Assembly: GCF_002024165.1 (NCBI RefSeq)
Contig: NZ_MWQN01000003.1
Coordinates: 682,001 to 746,000 of the forward strand
Length of the DNA: 64,000 nucleotides
Origin: Embleya scabrispora
GTDB lineage: Bacteria; Actinomycetota; Actinomycetes; Streptomycetales; Streptomycetaceae
Reading direction: 5' to 3'
The translations under genes and the position numbers were made by a program. The notes under the pieces are model-generated. The model was not told the DNA's origin and did not search any database. It saw only the letters and a program-made list of their open reading frames with translations. This document shows positions 7,718 to 16,004 of the stretch, in pieces; within the stretch, counting starts at the first letter, position 1, and each line of letters begins with the position of its first letter.

Positions 7718-8779
7718 ATGAATCGTTCCGACACGGTCGGAAGTGCCCGGGTCACCGTTTTCGCGCCGAAGATCGAGGAACTGCTGCGCGAACGTCGCGG
7801 TGCGGGGTTTTTCCGCATCGACGGCGACACGGTCGGGGTCGCCGATCCGGAATTGATCAACAAACTCCTGGAGAGCAGGCCGGCGCACGAATTCGAGCGA
7901 CCGACTTTCAAGCCGCTCCAGGGAAGATCGATCGAGCGCGTGGAGGCCAACGACGTCCTGCGGGCCGTCTCGCACGACGTACGCGCCGCATTGGGCGGCC
8001 CGGCTCCCGATTCCGTCGATCTTTCCGGAATCTGGCCGCGTACGGGGCACGCGTATCTTCGCGATCTTCTTTTCGGGCCCGATCCCTTGCGGTTTCGCAT
8101 GCTCACCGATCGCCGCCTCGAAAAGGCGCCGGTACTCACCCGCGCCGTGGTCCGCACGAGTGCCGTCCTGCCGGGAAAGCCCGCCCTCGACCCGCCGGTG
8201 TCCCGCCTCGCCGCCGTCATCGCCGCGGCCGCCGAGCACGGCGACCGGCACTACGCCATGGGCCTGTACCGCCGGGTCGCCGCGCCGGTGTGCCTGGGGG
8301 TCGCGGCGCTGGTTGCGAACGCGCTCTGGCTCGGCTCGCCGTTCCACCCCGACGCGAGCAACCGGCACATCGTGCTGGAGTCGCTGCGGTTGTTGCCGCC
8401 GTCGTGGAACATCCTGCGGGTCGCGTCCCCCGAGTTCTCCGCCGTGGACTCCCGGATCGGCCCGAACGACGATGTGCTGCTGCTCCCGCTGTTGACCCAC
8501 CGCGATCCCGAACTGTGGCCCGAGCCCGATGTGTTCGTCCCCGAGCGCTGGCACGAGCTGGACGAGGACGACCACCCGGGCTACATTCCCTTCGGCCACG
8601 CGAGCGATCGTTGCCGGGGTCGGCACCTGATCGTCCCGCTCGCCGAACACCTCCTCGAACGCTTGCGCGCCGACCACCTCGCGGTGAGCCCCGGACAGAC
8701 CACCGCCAAGGTGCCGCTCGCCGGCCTGCTCGGGGTCACACGGGTACAGGTGTCCCGAAACCGACTGTCCGGCAGCTGA
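7718..8779 (+). CDS. Cytochrome P450, predicted cross-linker of the tryptorubin-like peptide
   Basis: A 353-residue P450, shorter than the usual 390-420. The K-helix ExxR is E221-S-L-R224, the PERW block is at 275-278, and the heme-ligand loop is F292-G-H-A-S-D-R-C299-R-G301. The Gly normally four residues before the Cys is Ala295. No acid-alcohol pair of the (A/G)GxDT type is visible in the I-helix region near residues 185-205, which is typical of P450s that couple aromatic radicals instead of hydroxylating. In the tryptorubin pathway a single P450 makes all C-C and C-N bonds between Trp and Tyr side chains and the backbone. GTGGAGAG lies 8 bp before ATG 7718. The 200 bp after the precursor show no gene. 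Confidence 0.9.
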   Translation: MNRSDTVGSARVTVFAPKIEELLRERRGAGFFRIDGDTVGVADPELINKLLESRPAHEFERPTFKPLQGRSIERVEANDVLRAVSHDVRAALGGPAPDSVDLSGIWPRTGHAYLRDLLFGPDPLRFRMLTDRRLEKAPVLTRAVVRTSAVLPGKPALDPPVSRLAAVIAAAAEHGDRHYAMGLYRRVAAPVCLGVAALVANALWLGSPFHPDASNRHIVLESLRLLPPSWNILRVASPEFSAVDSRIGPNDDVLLLPLLTHRDPELWPEPDVFVPERWHELDEDDHPGYIPFGHASDRCRGRHLIVPLAEHLLERLRADHLAVSPGQTTAKVPLAGLLGVTRVQVSRNRLSGS

Positions 8780-8804
8780 GTTCGGCGCGGCGCGCCTTCA
8801 ACGC

Positions 8805-8828
8805 GCCGGATCCCGCCCGGGATCCGGC
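8805..8828. terminator. Hairpin between converging P450 and serine hydrolase genes
   Basis: Perfect 11-bp inverted repeat GCCGGATCCCG / CGGGATCCGGC with a 2-bp loop, lying between the two stop codons. A further GGGATCCC copy follows at about 8831. No U-tract, as usual for actinomycete terminators; probably bidirectional. Confidence 0.65.
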
Positions 8829-8847
8829 TCGGGATCCCACCTGGTCG

Positions 8848-10374
8848 TCAGCCGTCGTGCGCCACGACCCTGCCGCCTCGGTAGAGGTACCGAGTCCCGT
8901 CCAGCGTGAAGAACTTGATCGTCTGCCACTCGCGCGTGTCGGACACACGATGCACGTACAGGTCACGGCCGGCCGGCAGGAGGCGGAACTCCGACGGCGC
9001 CCGCCCCTCGAACGTCCGGCGCACGTACAGCGCTCCGTCGCGTTCGAGGACCTCCTCGACGATGCCGGTGGCCGGGTAGCGGCCCAGGTATCCGCCGGCG
9101 TCGCGTGGCGGGGTAGTGCCGTCGGGGGTGTGCTGCGGGCGTGGTGCGACGTGGGCGAGGGCGGTGAAGATCTCCCGGAACAGGTCCACGTGCAGCGCGG
9201 CGTTGTCGCCGCCGTTGGTGAGCAGGACGACGGCGATCCGGGCATCGGGCAGGATGCGCAGGAAGGACGCCTGGGCGTGGGTGGTGCCGTCGTGGCCGTA
9301 GGCGGTGCGGCCGTTCCAGTCCCAGCGGGCCCAACCCAGTCCGCGGGTTTCGCCGCTGTCGGCGGTGTCGGGCGTGTCGGTCCACCGCGAGCGCATCGCT
9401 TCGGCGGAACGGCTCGACAGGATGCGCGTGCCGTCGGGCCCGCGCCCGTCGTCCAGGTGGAGGCGGGCGAACGTGAGCACGTCCTCGACGGAGGAGCAGA
9501 CGATGCCGGCGGGGCCCGAGGAGCGCGGTATCGGGGCGGGGTTCACGTGCGGAGGCCGATCCCGCTCCCAGGTGTGTCCGGCGGCGGCGCGGTGGGCGAG
9601 CACGTCCTCGGGCAGGGTGTGCGTGCGGGTCAGGCCCAACGGCTTCAGGAGCCGATCGTGGAGTGCGGCGTCCCAGGTCGTACCGGTGACGCGCTCGATG
9701 AGCCGGCCCGTGAGCATCAGGCCGGCGTTGCAGTACGAGTGGACGCGGCCGAGCGGGTGCACGCCTCGAACGCCTCCGAGCAGCGCGGCGTATCGCTCCA
9801 GGCAGTCGTCGCCGCGACCGGTGTCGGTGAGCACGTCGCCGTCGATTCCGCTGGTGTGCGTGAGCAGGTGACGCAGGGTCAGGCGGGCTGTGCGCTCCGG
9901 GTCCGACAGGCGCAGTTCGGGCATCACCCGGGTCACGGGTGTGTCGAGGTCGAGCAGGCCCTCGTCGACCAGGCGCATGGCCACGGTCGCGGTCCAGACC
10001 TTGGTGACGGAGCCGATCTGCCAGACGGTGTCCGGTGTGGCCTCGATCCGGTCGTCGACGTTGGCCATGCCGGTGGCGATCTTCGTGACACGATTGCCCG
10101 ACAGGATGCCCAGCGCGGCGCCCGGGACCTGATGGCGGGCGGCCAGTGCGTCGAGCCTGGTCTGCCAGTGCCGCGCGGCGGGGCCGGCGGCGGACGGGTC
10201 GGCGGGCGCGGGAGGTTGCTCGGCGGCGTACGCGGACGGCGCGAGGGCGGAGCCGGTCGCGGTGGCGCCGGCCGCGACGCCCAGCGACCCGCGAAGCACG
10301 GCGCGCCGGGTGGGCGACACGGACGCGTGGCCGGCGGCCTCGTCGGCGGAGGGGGTGTCACGATGGTCGATCAC
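8848..10374 (-). CDS. Tat-exported serine hydrolase (class C beta-lactamase / D-peptidase fold)
   Basis: A 508-residue protein starting at GTG 10374 behind GAGAGGCGAC. A Tat signal (TRRAVLRGS near residue 22, then AAGATATGSALAPSAYA) ends near residue 51. The penicillin-binding fold follows: S122-V-T-K125 gives the nucleophile and base, Y214-C-N216 the second motif, and HDGTT lies where the KTG-like triad is expected. A C-terminal beta-rich domain of about 100 residues (GGYLGRYPATG onward) is typical of EstB/D-aminopeptidase relatives. It could act on cell-wall peptides, esters or other secreted peptides. It converges on the P450 gene; a role in trimming the RiPP would be speculation. Confidence 0.9.
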   Translation of the reverse strand: MIDHRDTPSADEAAGHASVSPTRRAVLRGSLGVAAGATATGSALAPSAYAAEQPPAPADPSAAGPAARHWQTRLDALAARHQVPGAALGILSGNRVTKIATGMANVDDRIEATPDTVWQIGSVTKVWTATVAMRLVDEGLLDLDTPVTRVMPELRLSDPERTARLTLRHLLTHTSGIDGDVLTDTGRGDDCLERYAALLGGVRGVHPLGRVHSYCNAGLMLTGRLIERVTGTTWDAALHDRLLKPLGLTRTHTLPEDVLAHRAAAGHTWERDRPPHVNPAPIPRSSGPAGIVCSSVEDVLTFARLHLDDGRGPDGTRILSSRSAEAMRSRWTDTPDTADSGETRGLGWARWDWNGRTAYGHDGTTHAQASFLRILPDARIAVVLLTNGGDNAALHVDLFREIFTALAHVAPRPQHTPDGTTPPRDAGGYLGRYPATGIVEEVLERDGALYVRRTFEGRAPSEFRLLPAGRDLYVHRVSDTREWQTIKFFTLDGTRYLYRGGRVVAHDG

Positions 10375-10927
10375 GATGTCGCCTCTCGATCGATCTCGGT
10401 GGGGCGCGGCGCACGCAGGTGGCCGCCACGCGAGCGAGCGGGCACGCGGGCGGGCACGTACGACGACGCGGGCGCCCATCGCCGGCGCACACCGGAGGCG
10501 TGGCCGAATACGCCGCGCTCAACGGGACTTCGCCCCATGACACCGTGCCCGCGCACTCCCCGATCGCGTGGGTCGAGGCTATGAAGCCGCCCCGGGCGGG
10601 CACGTCCCCCGAGGGTACGAGGACCCGAGTACTGCCCCGGCACACTCGACCGCCCCGCGCGTCCTACACCGGTACCCGCTCCGAGGGCCGATGTCGCCGC
10701 CGGCGAGGCGGGCCCCTGGGGATCGGGTGCGGAAGATTGCGCGCGGCACGAAACAGCCGTACCCGCCAGTGCAGTTCATGCCCTGTCACCAGCGCGGCCC
10801 GCACCGCACACTGACCTGGTCCACATCGATCGGGTGTCCCGGCGCACCCCGCACCGGGCCGATCGTCGGGCCCGGCCCCCGCGAACTCGCGCGGTACGGC
10901 CGGGCGTTCCGGACAGAAAGGGTCCCG
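10375..10927. other. Intergenic region without a recognised gene
   Basis: About 550 bp between the divergent serine hydrolase and small secreted protein genes. Short open frames exist on both strands but none has a start with a ribosome-binding site or a sensible protein. It should hold two divergent promoters. I see no long palindrome. Confidence 0.5.
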
Positions 10928-11167
10928 ATGAATCGTTCGACCCGGATGCCGAAGCTCCGTCCGCGGTTCCGCCGCCTGGCCGTCTGCGCGGCCTCGGCCG
11001 CCGTTCTCGCGCCGGTGCTCGTCCTCGCCGGTCAGACGTCGGCGAGCGCCCTCCCGACCGGCGCGAGCCGCAGTGCCTCCTGCGGCGCCGCCTACCAGAT
11101 CAATCTCCAGGTCGGTGGGTACCAGTTCGCCCGTACCCAATACCTGGCGTGCGTCGGCCAGATCTGA
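10928..11167 (+). CDS. Small secreted protein, unknown function
   Basis: A 79-residue protein starting at ATG 10928 after GAAAGGG. Residues 1-44 form a Sec signal (Arg-rich start, hydrophobic core, ASALP cleavage area). The predicted mature part is only about 36 residues, with two Cys (CGAAYQINLQ and YLACVGQI) about 22 residues apart that may form one disulfide, and an aromatic-rich middle. I do not recognise a family. The short size and disulfide could fit a secreted signal, inhibitor or toxin-like peptide, but nothing in the neighbourhood decides. Confidence 0.7.
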   Translation: MNRSTRMPKLRPRFRRLAVCAASAAVLAPVLVLAGQTSASALPTGASRSASCGAAYQINLQVGGYQFARTQYLACVGQI

Positions 11168-11400
11168 TCCGCGTCGACGCACGTCGCCGGCGGCGCCCGA
11201 CCGACGGCCCGTGATCCGCCCGCGCGGCTCCCGCCCTTCCCCGTGGGGCGAGTTCGTGGCCGCGCGGGCCCGGCCGGCGTCCGCGTCCGCGCGCCGGCCG
11301 CCTCCGGACGGCCCCCGCGTCGAGCCGCCGACGAGCGCCCGCGATCATGTACCGCAGCCACGATCGGCGGGATCGGGGCGGGAGCGGATCGGAAACATCG

Positions 11401-12156
11401 ATGGCGCGTGTGGGTTCGGCTGCGTCGGGACGCCTCGCGGCGGCCGCGGCGGCGGGGATGGTCCTGGTGACGGGATGTTCGGCGGCCGCGGACCTGGCCG
11501 ACACGGCCTCGGCCGATCTGTCGAAGCTGAGCACCGAGGCGGTGTCCGAGCGGGTCGCCAGGGCCGTGGACCGCGTGCATTCGGTCCGCGCCACCGTGGA
11601 GTTGCGGCGGAACGGCACGACCCAACGCACCGACCTCCGGTTGGACATACGGACCGGCGACTACTCGGCGACCGCCAAGACGTCGAGTTACACCATCGAG
11701 ACGGTGCGCATCGGTGAGGACGTCTACGTCAAGGCTCCGCGCGCCTACTGGCAGTCGCGGCTCGGGCGGGACAAAGCCGCCCTCCTCAACTCGCTCGACG
11801 GCAAGTACGGGCACGTGGCCGCCGACGACCCGGCCCGGTCCACCATGAAGAACCTCAGCAAAAAGGCGGACCCGCACACCATCCTGCCCAATCTGGGGGA
11901 CGCCGAACGCCGCCCCGACTCCACCGTCGACGGCCGGCGCGTGGTCGTCCTCGCCGAATCCGGCGAGAAGAACCCCGACCTCCTGTACATCCCGGTGGAG
12001 GGCCCGGCCCTGCCCGTCAAGGTGGCCGGCTCCGACAGCGCGACGTTGACCTGGTCCGAGTACGACCACCCCGTCGACATCCAGGCCCCCGCACCCGACC
12101 GGATCGTCGAACTTCCCAACCTCGGCACCGCCCGGCCCGGCGCCGGCGTGCTCTGA
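11401..12156 (+). CDS. Lipoprotein, possibly LppX/LprG-like
   Basis: A 251-residue protein from ATG 11401. The signal ends in the lipobox VTGC near residue 27, so it is anchored to the outer face of the membrane. The body is rich in short beta strands (ATVELRRNGTTQRTDLRLDIRTGDYSA, EDVYVKAPRAYWQS) and resembles the beta-sheet lipid- or ligand-binding fold of LppX/LprA/LprG-type actinobacterial lipoproteins, though the match is by feel only. An upstream in-frame ATG at 11347 would add a charged tail ahead of the signal and is less likely. No obvious operon partner. Confidence 0.75.
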   Translation: MARVGSAASGRLAAAAAAGMVLVTGCSAAADLADTASADLSKLSTEAVSERVARAVDRVHSVRATVELRRNGTTQRTDLRLDIRTGDYSATAKTSSYTIETVRIGEDVYVKAPRAYWQSRLGRDKAALLNSLDGKYGHVAADDPARSTMKNLSKKADPHTILPNLGDAERRPDSTVDGRRVVVLAESGEKNPDLLYIPVEGPALPVKVAGSDSATLTWSEYDHPVDIQAPAPDRIVELPNLGTARPGAGVL

Positions 12157-12221
12157 GCACCGGCGTCGACCTCGACCGTACGCCGCCGACGCGGACGCCC
12201 GAGCCACCGGGCGGAGCACCG

Positions 12222-13721
12222 CTATCCCGCGGCGCGCGGCACCGAACGCACGACGGCACCCGGACCGTCGAGCAGGTTCCGGCTGTCCCGGATCGCCTCC
12301 TGCTCCCGGGCCGGATCGAAGCCCCGGGTGGCCAGGAAGTAGGCGGCGCCGGAGGCGACCAGGCCGACCACGAACGCGATGTCGGCGCCGTCGAGCGCGT
12401 CGACCATGGGCCCGGTGTAGAAGCCGGTGGTCATGAACGGGATCAGCGCGGCCACGCCGAGGGCGTAGGAGAGCAGACCCGCGCGGCCCCAGCGGCCGTA
12501 GATGCTGTCGGGGCTGAAAATCTCGGTGATGGCGTAGTGGCCCCGGCGCACGAAGTAGTAGTCGATGAGATTGACCGCGGTCCAGGGCGCCAGGGCGTAG
12601 AGGATCAGCGTGATGAAGTCGTTGAAGCTGTCCAGGTACTTGCCCGGCAGCCCCTCGGCCACGGCGAACACGACCGCGGCGCCGGTCGCGACGCCGACGA
12701 CACGGGTACGGGCGGTCAGCGCGATCGGCCGGAAGGCGTGCACGATGCTCAGACCCGAGAGCATCGCGCCGTAGAGGTTGACGCCCATGATGGCGATCGC
12801 GCTGGGCACCAGGACCGCGACCACGGCGGTCTTGCCGAAGCCGGAGAAGAGCGTGTCGCCGATGTCCTGGAGGTTGACCAGCGCGTCGGGGACGGGAACG
12901 GAACTCGCGACGAAGTTCCCGAGCACCATCAGCCAGATCGCCGACAGCGCGGCCCCGGCGTAGGTCCAGCCGATCACCCCGCGCCCGGAGGTGTCCGCGG
13001 GCAGGTATCTGGAGTAGTCGGAAACGTAGACGGCGTAGCCGAGTTGGTAGCCGGCGGCGGCGACGAACTGGGCGAGCGCGGCGGCCCAGGTGAAGGAGGC
13101 GGTCCGCGGGTCGTGATGCGGGCTCAGGTGTGTCAGGGCGAGCACGGTCAGGATTCCGAACACGGGTACGACCAGATACGGCAGCAGGCGCAGCACGGTG
13201 TGCAGCAGGTCGTAGCCGACGATCGCGAGGACGGCCGCGAGCAGCACGATCACCACCGCCCACAGCGTGGTCGAGCCGGGCAGCACCGTTTCCAGCACCT
13301 GGGAGGCCAGCAGGACACCGAAGGCGCTGAAGCCGATGTAGACGCAGATGACGGCGAGCATCGGCACGAGCGCGCCGCGGGTGCCGAACTGGGCGCGCGA
13401 TTGGATCATTTGCGGCAGGCCCATGGTGGGTCCCTGGTTGGCGTGGAACGCCATGAAGCAGGTGCCGAACAGGATGCCCAGGACGGTGGTCGTGATCGAC
13501 CAGCCGAGGGACAGTCCCATGACCGGTCCGGCGAAGCCGACGACCATGGTGGTGGGCACGAACTGTCCGGTGAACCAGAACGGCGCCTGGTGCCAGGCGC
13601 GGCCGTGTCGCTCGGACTGCGGGATGTAGTCGATCGAACGGGTTTCCAGGACCGGGCCGCTGCGCGGGTTCTCGCCGGGTGCCGGCTGCCGGCTCCTCGT
13701 CGCGCCTGTGGGGTCGACCAT
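12222..13721 (-). CDS. NCS1-family nucleobase/allantoin/hydantoin permease
   Basis: A 499-residue membrane protein with about 12 transmembrane segments. Marks of the purine-cytosine permease family are IDYIPQSERHG near the N-terminus, NQGPTMGLPQMIQSRAQFGTRGA in the first helices, YVSDYSRYLP in the middle and NLIDYYFVRRGHY after helix 9. Start ATG 13721 follows GAAGGAGGG. It is the last gene of the minus-strand operon that begins at 18425, only 26 bp after the M20 gene, so it probably imports the nitrogen compound that the operon degrades. A second, more distant NCS1 gene lies at 27659. Confidence 0.94.
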   Translation of the reverse strand: MVDPTGATRSRQPAPGENPRSGPVLETRSIDYIPQSERHGRAWHQAPFWFTGQFVPTTMVVGFAGPVMGLSLGWSITTTVLGILFGTCFMAFHANQGPTMGLPQMIQSRAQFGTRGALVPMLAVICVYIGFSAFGVLLASQVLETVLPGSTTLWAVVIVLLAAVLAIVGYDLLHTVLRLLPYLVVPVFGILTVLALTHLSPHHDPRTASFTWAAALAQFVAAAGYQLGYAVYVSDYSRYLPADTSGRGVIGWTYAGAALSAIWLMVLGNFVASSVPVPDALVNLQDIGDTLFSGFGKTAVVAVLVPSAIAIMGVNLYGAMLSGLSIVHAFRPIALTARTRVVGVATGAAVVFAVAEGLPGKYLDSFNDFITLILYALAPWTAVNLIDYYFVRRGHYAITEIFSPDSIYGRWGRAGLLSYALGVAALIPFMTTGFYTGPMVDALDGADIAFVVGLVASGAAYFLATRGFDPAREQEAIRDSRNLLDGPGAVVRSVPRAAG

Positions 13722-13747
13722 GTGCCCTCCTTCACGTGGGGCAGAAT

Positions 13748-15025
13748 CTACAGTTGTCTGCCGGTTTGTCTGCTCGGGGAGACGCGGCCGGTGTCGGCCT
13801 GTGCCACGAAGTCGGCGAATCCCGCGATGGCGCGGGCGAAGGTGCGCGCGGCGAGGGTGAGATCGCCGATCCCGACCCATTCGTCGGCGCCGTGGGCCTG
13901 CTCGATCGAGCCGGGGCCGTAGACGACGGTGGGGATGCCGAGGCGATTGCGCAGGAAGCGGGCGTCGGAGCCGAGCGAGAGGCCGATGAAGCCCTCGCCC
14001 GGCGCGACGCGGGAGCGGGGTCGGGTGTGTGGTCGCGGGCGCGGTCGGCACGCGTCGACGAAGTCCGCGAAGGGGTGCGGCAGGGGCAGCTCGGAGGCCT
14101 CGCAGAAGAACTTCGGCAGTACGCGGTAGTCGACGTCGGGGCAGCTCGCGTCGATGGTGCGCACGATCGAGGCGTACACGTCGTCGGCGCTCTCCCCGGG
14201 CAGCGTGCGCCGGTCGATGGTCAGCGTGCAGGCGGGGGCGATCACGTTGGCCGCGACGCCGCCGCGCACCATCGCCACGTTGCACGTCGGGCTGCCGAGC
14301 AGCGGGTGTGGCCGGTCGTGGAAGCGGGCCAGGTGCAGGGCGGTGGTGATCCGTGCCGCGTCGGCCACCGCGGAGCGGCCGAGCGCCGGTTCGCCGCCGT
14401 GTCCCGCCGTACCGAAGACCTCGATCCCGGCCTGCCACGAGCCGCGTTCGGCCACCGCGACACGCAGCCCGGTCGGCTCGGGGACGATGCACGCGTCGGC
14501 CCGGACCAGGCCGGCGTCGACGAGTTCCGCCGTACCGTGGGCGCCGCCGGTCTCCTCGTCGGCGACGAGGTGGAAGACGATGTCGGCGTCCGGTGCGAGC
14601 CCGGCGTCGAGGCAGGCCCGCAGGCCCTCGACGGCGGCGGCGATCCCACCCTTCATGTCCGCCGCACCGCGTCCGATCAGCCGGCCGCCACTGACGACCG
14701 CGTCGAACGGCGGCGTGGTCCAGTCCGCCTCGACCACGGGCACCACGTCCACGTGGCCGTTGATCAGCAGCGTCGCCCGCCCGGGTGCGCCGGTGCCGTA
14801 TCGGGCCAGCACGGACGGCCGGCCGCCGCTCGACGTGAACACCTCGGTGTCGCAGCCGATCGCCCTCATGAGGTCGAGCAGCGCCGGTACGGCCGCGGCC
14901 TCTCGGCCGGGCGGGTTGCGGGTGTCGATGCGCACCAATGCGGCCGCGGTGCGGGTGACCCGATCCACCCGGACGAACGCTTCGACGGCGGACTCGGGGA
15001 TGTGTGGCGAGGAAGTCGTCGTCAT
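13748..15025 (-). CDS. M20 family metallo-amidohydrolase (ArgE/DapE type)
   Basis: A 425-residue zinc hydrolase. Visible motifs: LLINGHVDVVPV (metal His and catalytic Asp), GRGAADMKGG (bridging Asp), ADEETGGAHGT (general base Glu and metal Glu), ACIVPEPT (metal Asp/Glu) and a C-terminal HGADEW-like block for the last His ligand. The lid domain sits near residues 190-300. Family members split N-acyl or N-carbamoyl amino acids and succinyl-diaminopimelate. Its ATG overlaps the TGA of the DUF1028 gene by 4 bp, showing translational coupling. In this operon it plausibly hydrolyses an N-acyl or N-carbamoyl intermediate. Confidence 0.93.
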   Translation of the reverse strand: MTTTSSPHIPESAVEAFVRVDRVTRTAAALVRIDTRNPPGREAAAVPALLDLMRAIGCDTEVFTSSGGRPSVLARYGTGAPGRATLLINGHVDVVPVVEADWTTPPFDAVVSGGRLIGRGAADMKGGIAAAVEGLRACLDAGLAPDADIVFHLVADEETGGAHGTAELVDAGLVRADACIVPEPTGLRVAVAERGSWQAGIEVFGTAGHGGEPALGRSAVADAARITTALHLARFHDRPHPLLGSPTCNVAMVRGGVAANVIAPACTLTIDRRTLPGESADDVYASIVRTIDASCPDVDYRVLPKFFCEASELPLPHPFADFVDACRPRPRPHTRPRSRVAPGEGFIGLSLGSDARFLRNRLGIPTVVYGPGSIEQAHGADEWVGIGDLTLAARTFARAIAGFADFVAQADTGRVSPSRQTGRQL

Positions 15026-15930
15026 CGGGCCGCCTCGCTCCGCGGCAGGATCCCGACCTGCGCCAGGCCATCGGCAAACTCGGCCAACTGCGGGCGTTCG
15101 GCGGTCAGTTCACCGATCAGCGCGCGGCCGGCGTCGACCCGGCCGCTGCGCAGCAGCACCACCGCCCGCCACAGGTCCGCCTCGCGGTTGGCGCCGAGAC
15201 CGATTGCGGCGGACGCGAGCGCGGCGATCGTCTCCCGGGCCCGGTCCGCGACGATCCCCGAGGCGTCGCCGATGACCAGGGGCGGGGCGAACAGGGCCGC
15301 CCCGATCGCCCGGAAGCCCTCGTGGATGGGCAGCATCCGGCGCAACTCCGCCACCGGGTCGGCGTGGTCGTCGACCCGGATGTCCGCGAGCACGTGCCGC
15401 CAGGGCCGCTCGTCCCGGACCGGGCCGACCACCTTGAGCACCGCCGACTGTGATCCCCGCGCGTCTCCCCCGGCCCGTTCGCCCGCGAGCAGCGCCGCGA
15501 CGAGCCGGTCGGCGTGGGTCGAGGTCGAGGCGCGGTGGGTGGCGAGCATGGCCGCGCACACCGTGTCCGAGGCGAGCATGTTGCCCACCGCCGCCATGCC
15601 CTCGCCGCGCGCGATGCCGGTGTGCGGCGCGCAGCCGGTGCCGCCGAAGCAGGCGTAGCGGCCGCCGGCGTCCATCACGATCGCCTGGCGATACTCGGCC
15701 TGCGGATCCGCCGAGGTGAGCGTGTCGAGTACGTCGTCGGGCGTCGCGCCGGCCCGCAGCAGCGCCAGGCCCTCGTGCGGCCAGTCGGTGTTGGCGAACG
15801 CCTGGCTGACCACCACGCCGACGCCGGCCTCGGCGTCGCCCACGACGGAGCCCACGGCGAAGAAGTGCGACTGCGCGGCGAACCCCAGGGAGCCGTCGTC
15901 GGGATTGAAGCTCACCATCGAATAGGTCAT
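15022..15930 (-). CDS. DUF1028 domain protein (Ntn-hydrolase-like)
   Basis: A 302-residue protein with the typical DUF1028 start TYSMVSFNPDDGSLGFAAQS, followed by AVGSVVGDAEAGVGVVVSQAFAN, a layout seen in Ntn-hydrolase-fold proteins with a Thr/Ser near the N-terminus. The last 90 residues form a second helical part that ends LAQVGILP. DUF1028 genes often neighbour amidohydrolases and transporters for nitrogen compounds, but I know of no firmly fixed reaction. ATG 15930 was chosen from the conserved N-terminus. It follows the luciferase-like gene by 74 bp and overlaps the M20 gene by 4 bp. Confidence 0.92.
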   Translation of the reverse strand: MTYSMVSFNPDDGSLGFAAQSHFFAVGSVVGDAEAGVGVVVSQAFANTDWPHEGLALLRAGATPDDVLDTLTSADPQAEYRQAIVMDAGGRYACFGGTGCAPHTGIARGEGMAAVGNMLASDTVCAAMLATHRASTSTHADRLVAALLAGERAGGDARGSQSAVLKVVGPVRDERPWRHVLADIRVDDHADPVAELRRMLPIHEGFRAIGAALFAPPLVIGDASGIVADRARETIAALASAAIGLGANREADLWRAVVLLRSGRVDAGRALIGELTAERPQLAEFADGLAQVGILPRSEAAR

Positions 15931-16004
15931 CGGAATCTCCGATCGCTGTCGTGTGCCGTGGTGGGGCGGCCGACCCGGGGCGCCGGGTGCGGCCGCCCGG
16001 CGTC

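Noticed and set aside
8848-10374. Serine hydrolase as leader peptidase of the tryptorubin-like cluster
   Set aside because: It is exported by Tat and converges on the cluster behind a terminator; known atropopeptide clusters do not need a dedicated protease.
7660-10584. A 974-codon plus-strand frame through P450 and serine hydrolase genes
   Set aside because: Composition is that of a GC-rich shadow frame; both genes below it are well supported in other frames.
12222-15077. A 951-codon minus-strand frame as a fusion of an N-terminal domain to the NCS1 permease
   Set aside because: The first 450 codons lie over the M20 gene in the wrong frame and are Arg/Gly-rich. The permease starts at ATG 13721 behind a good ribosome site.
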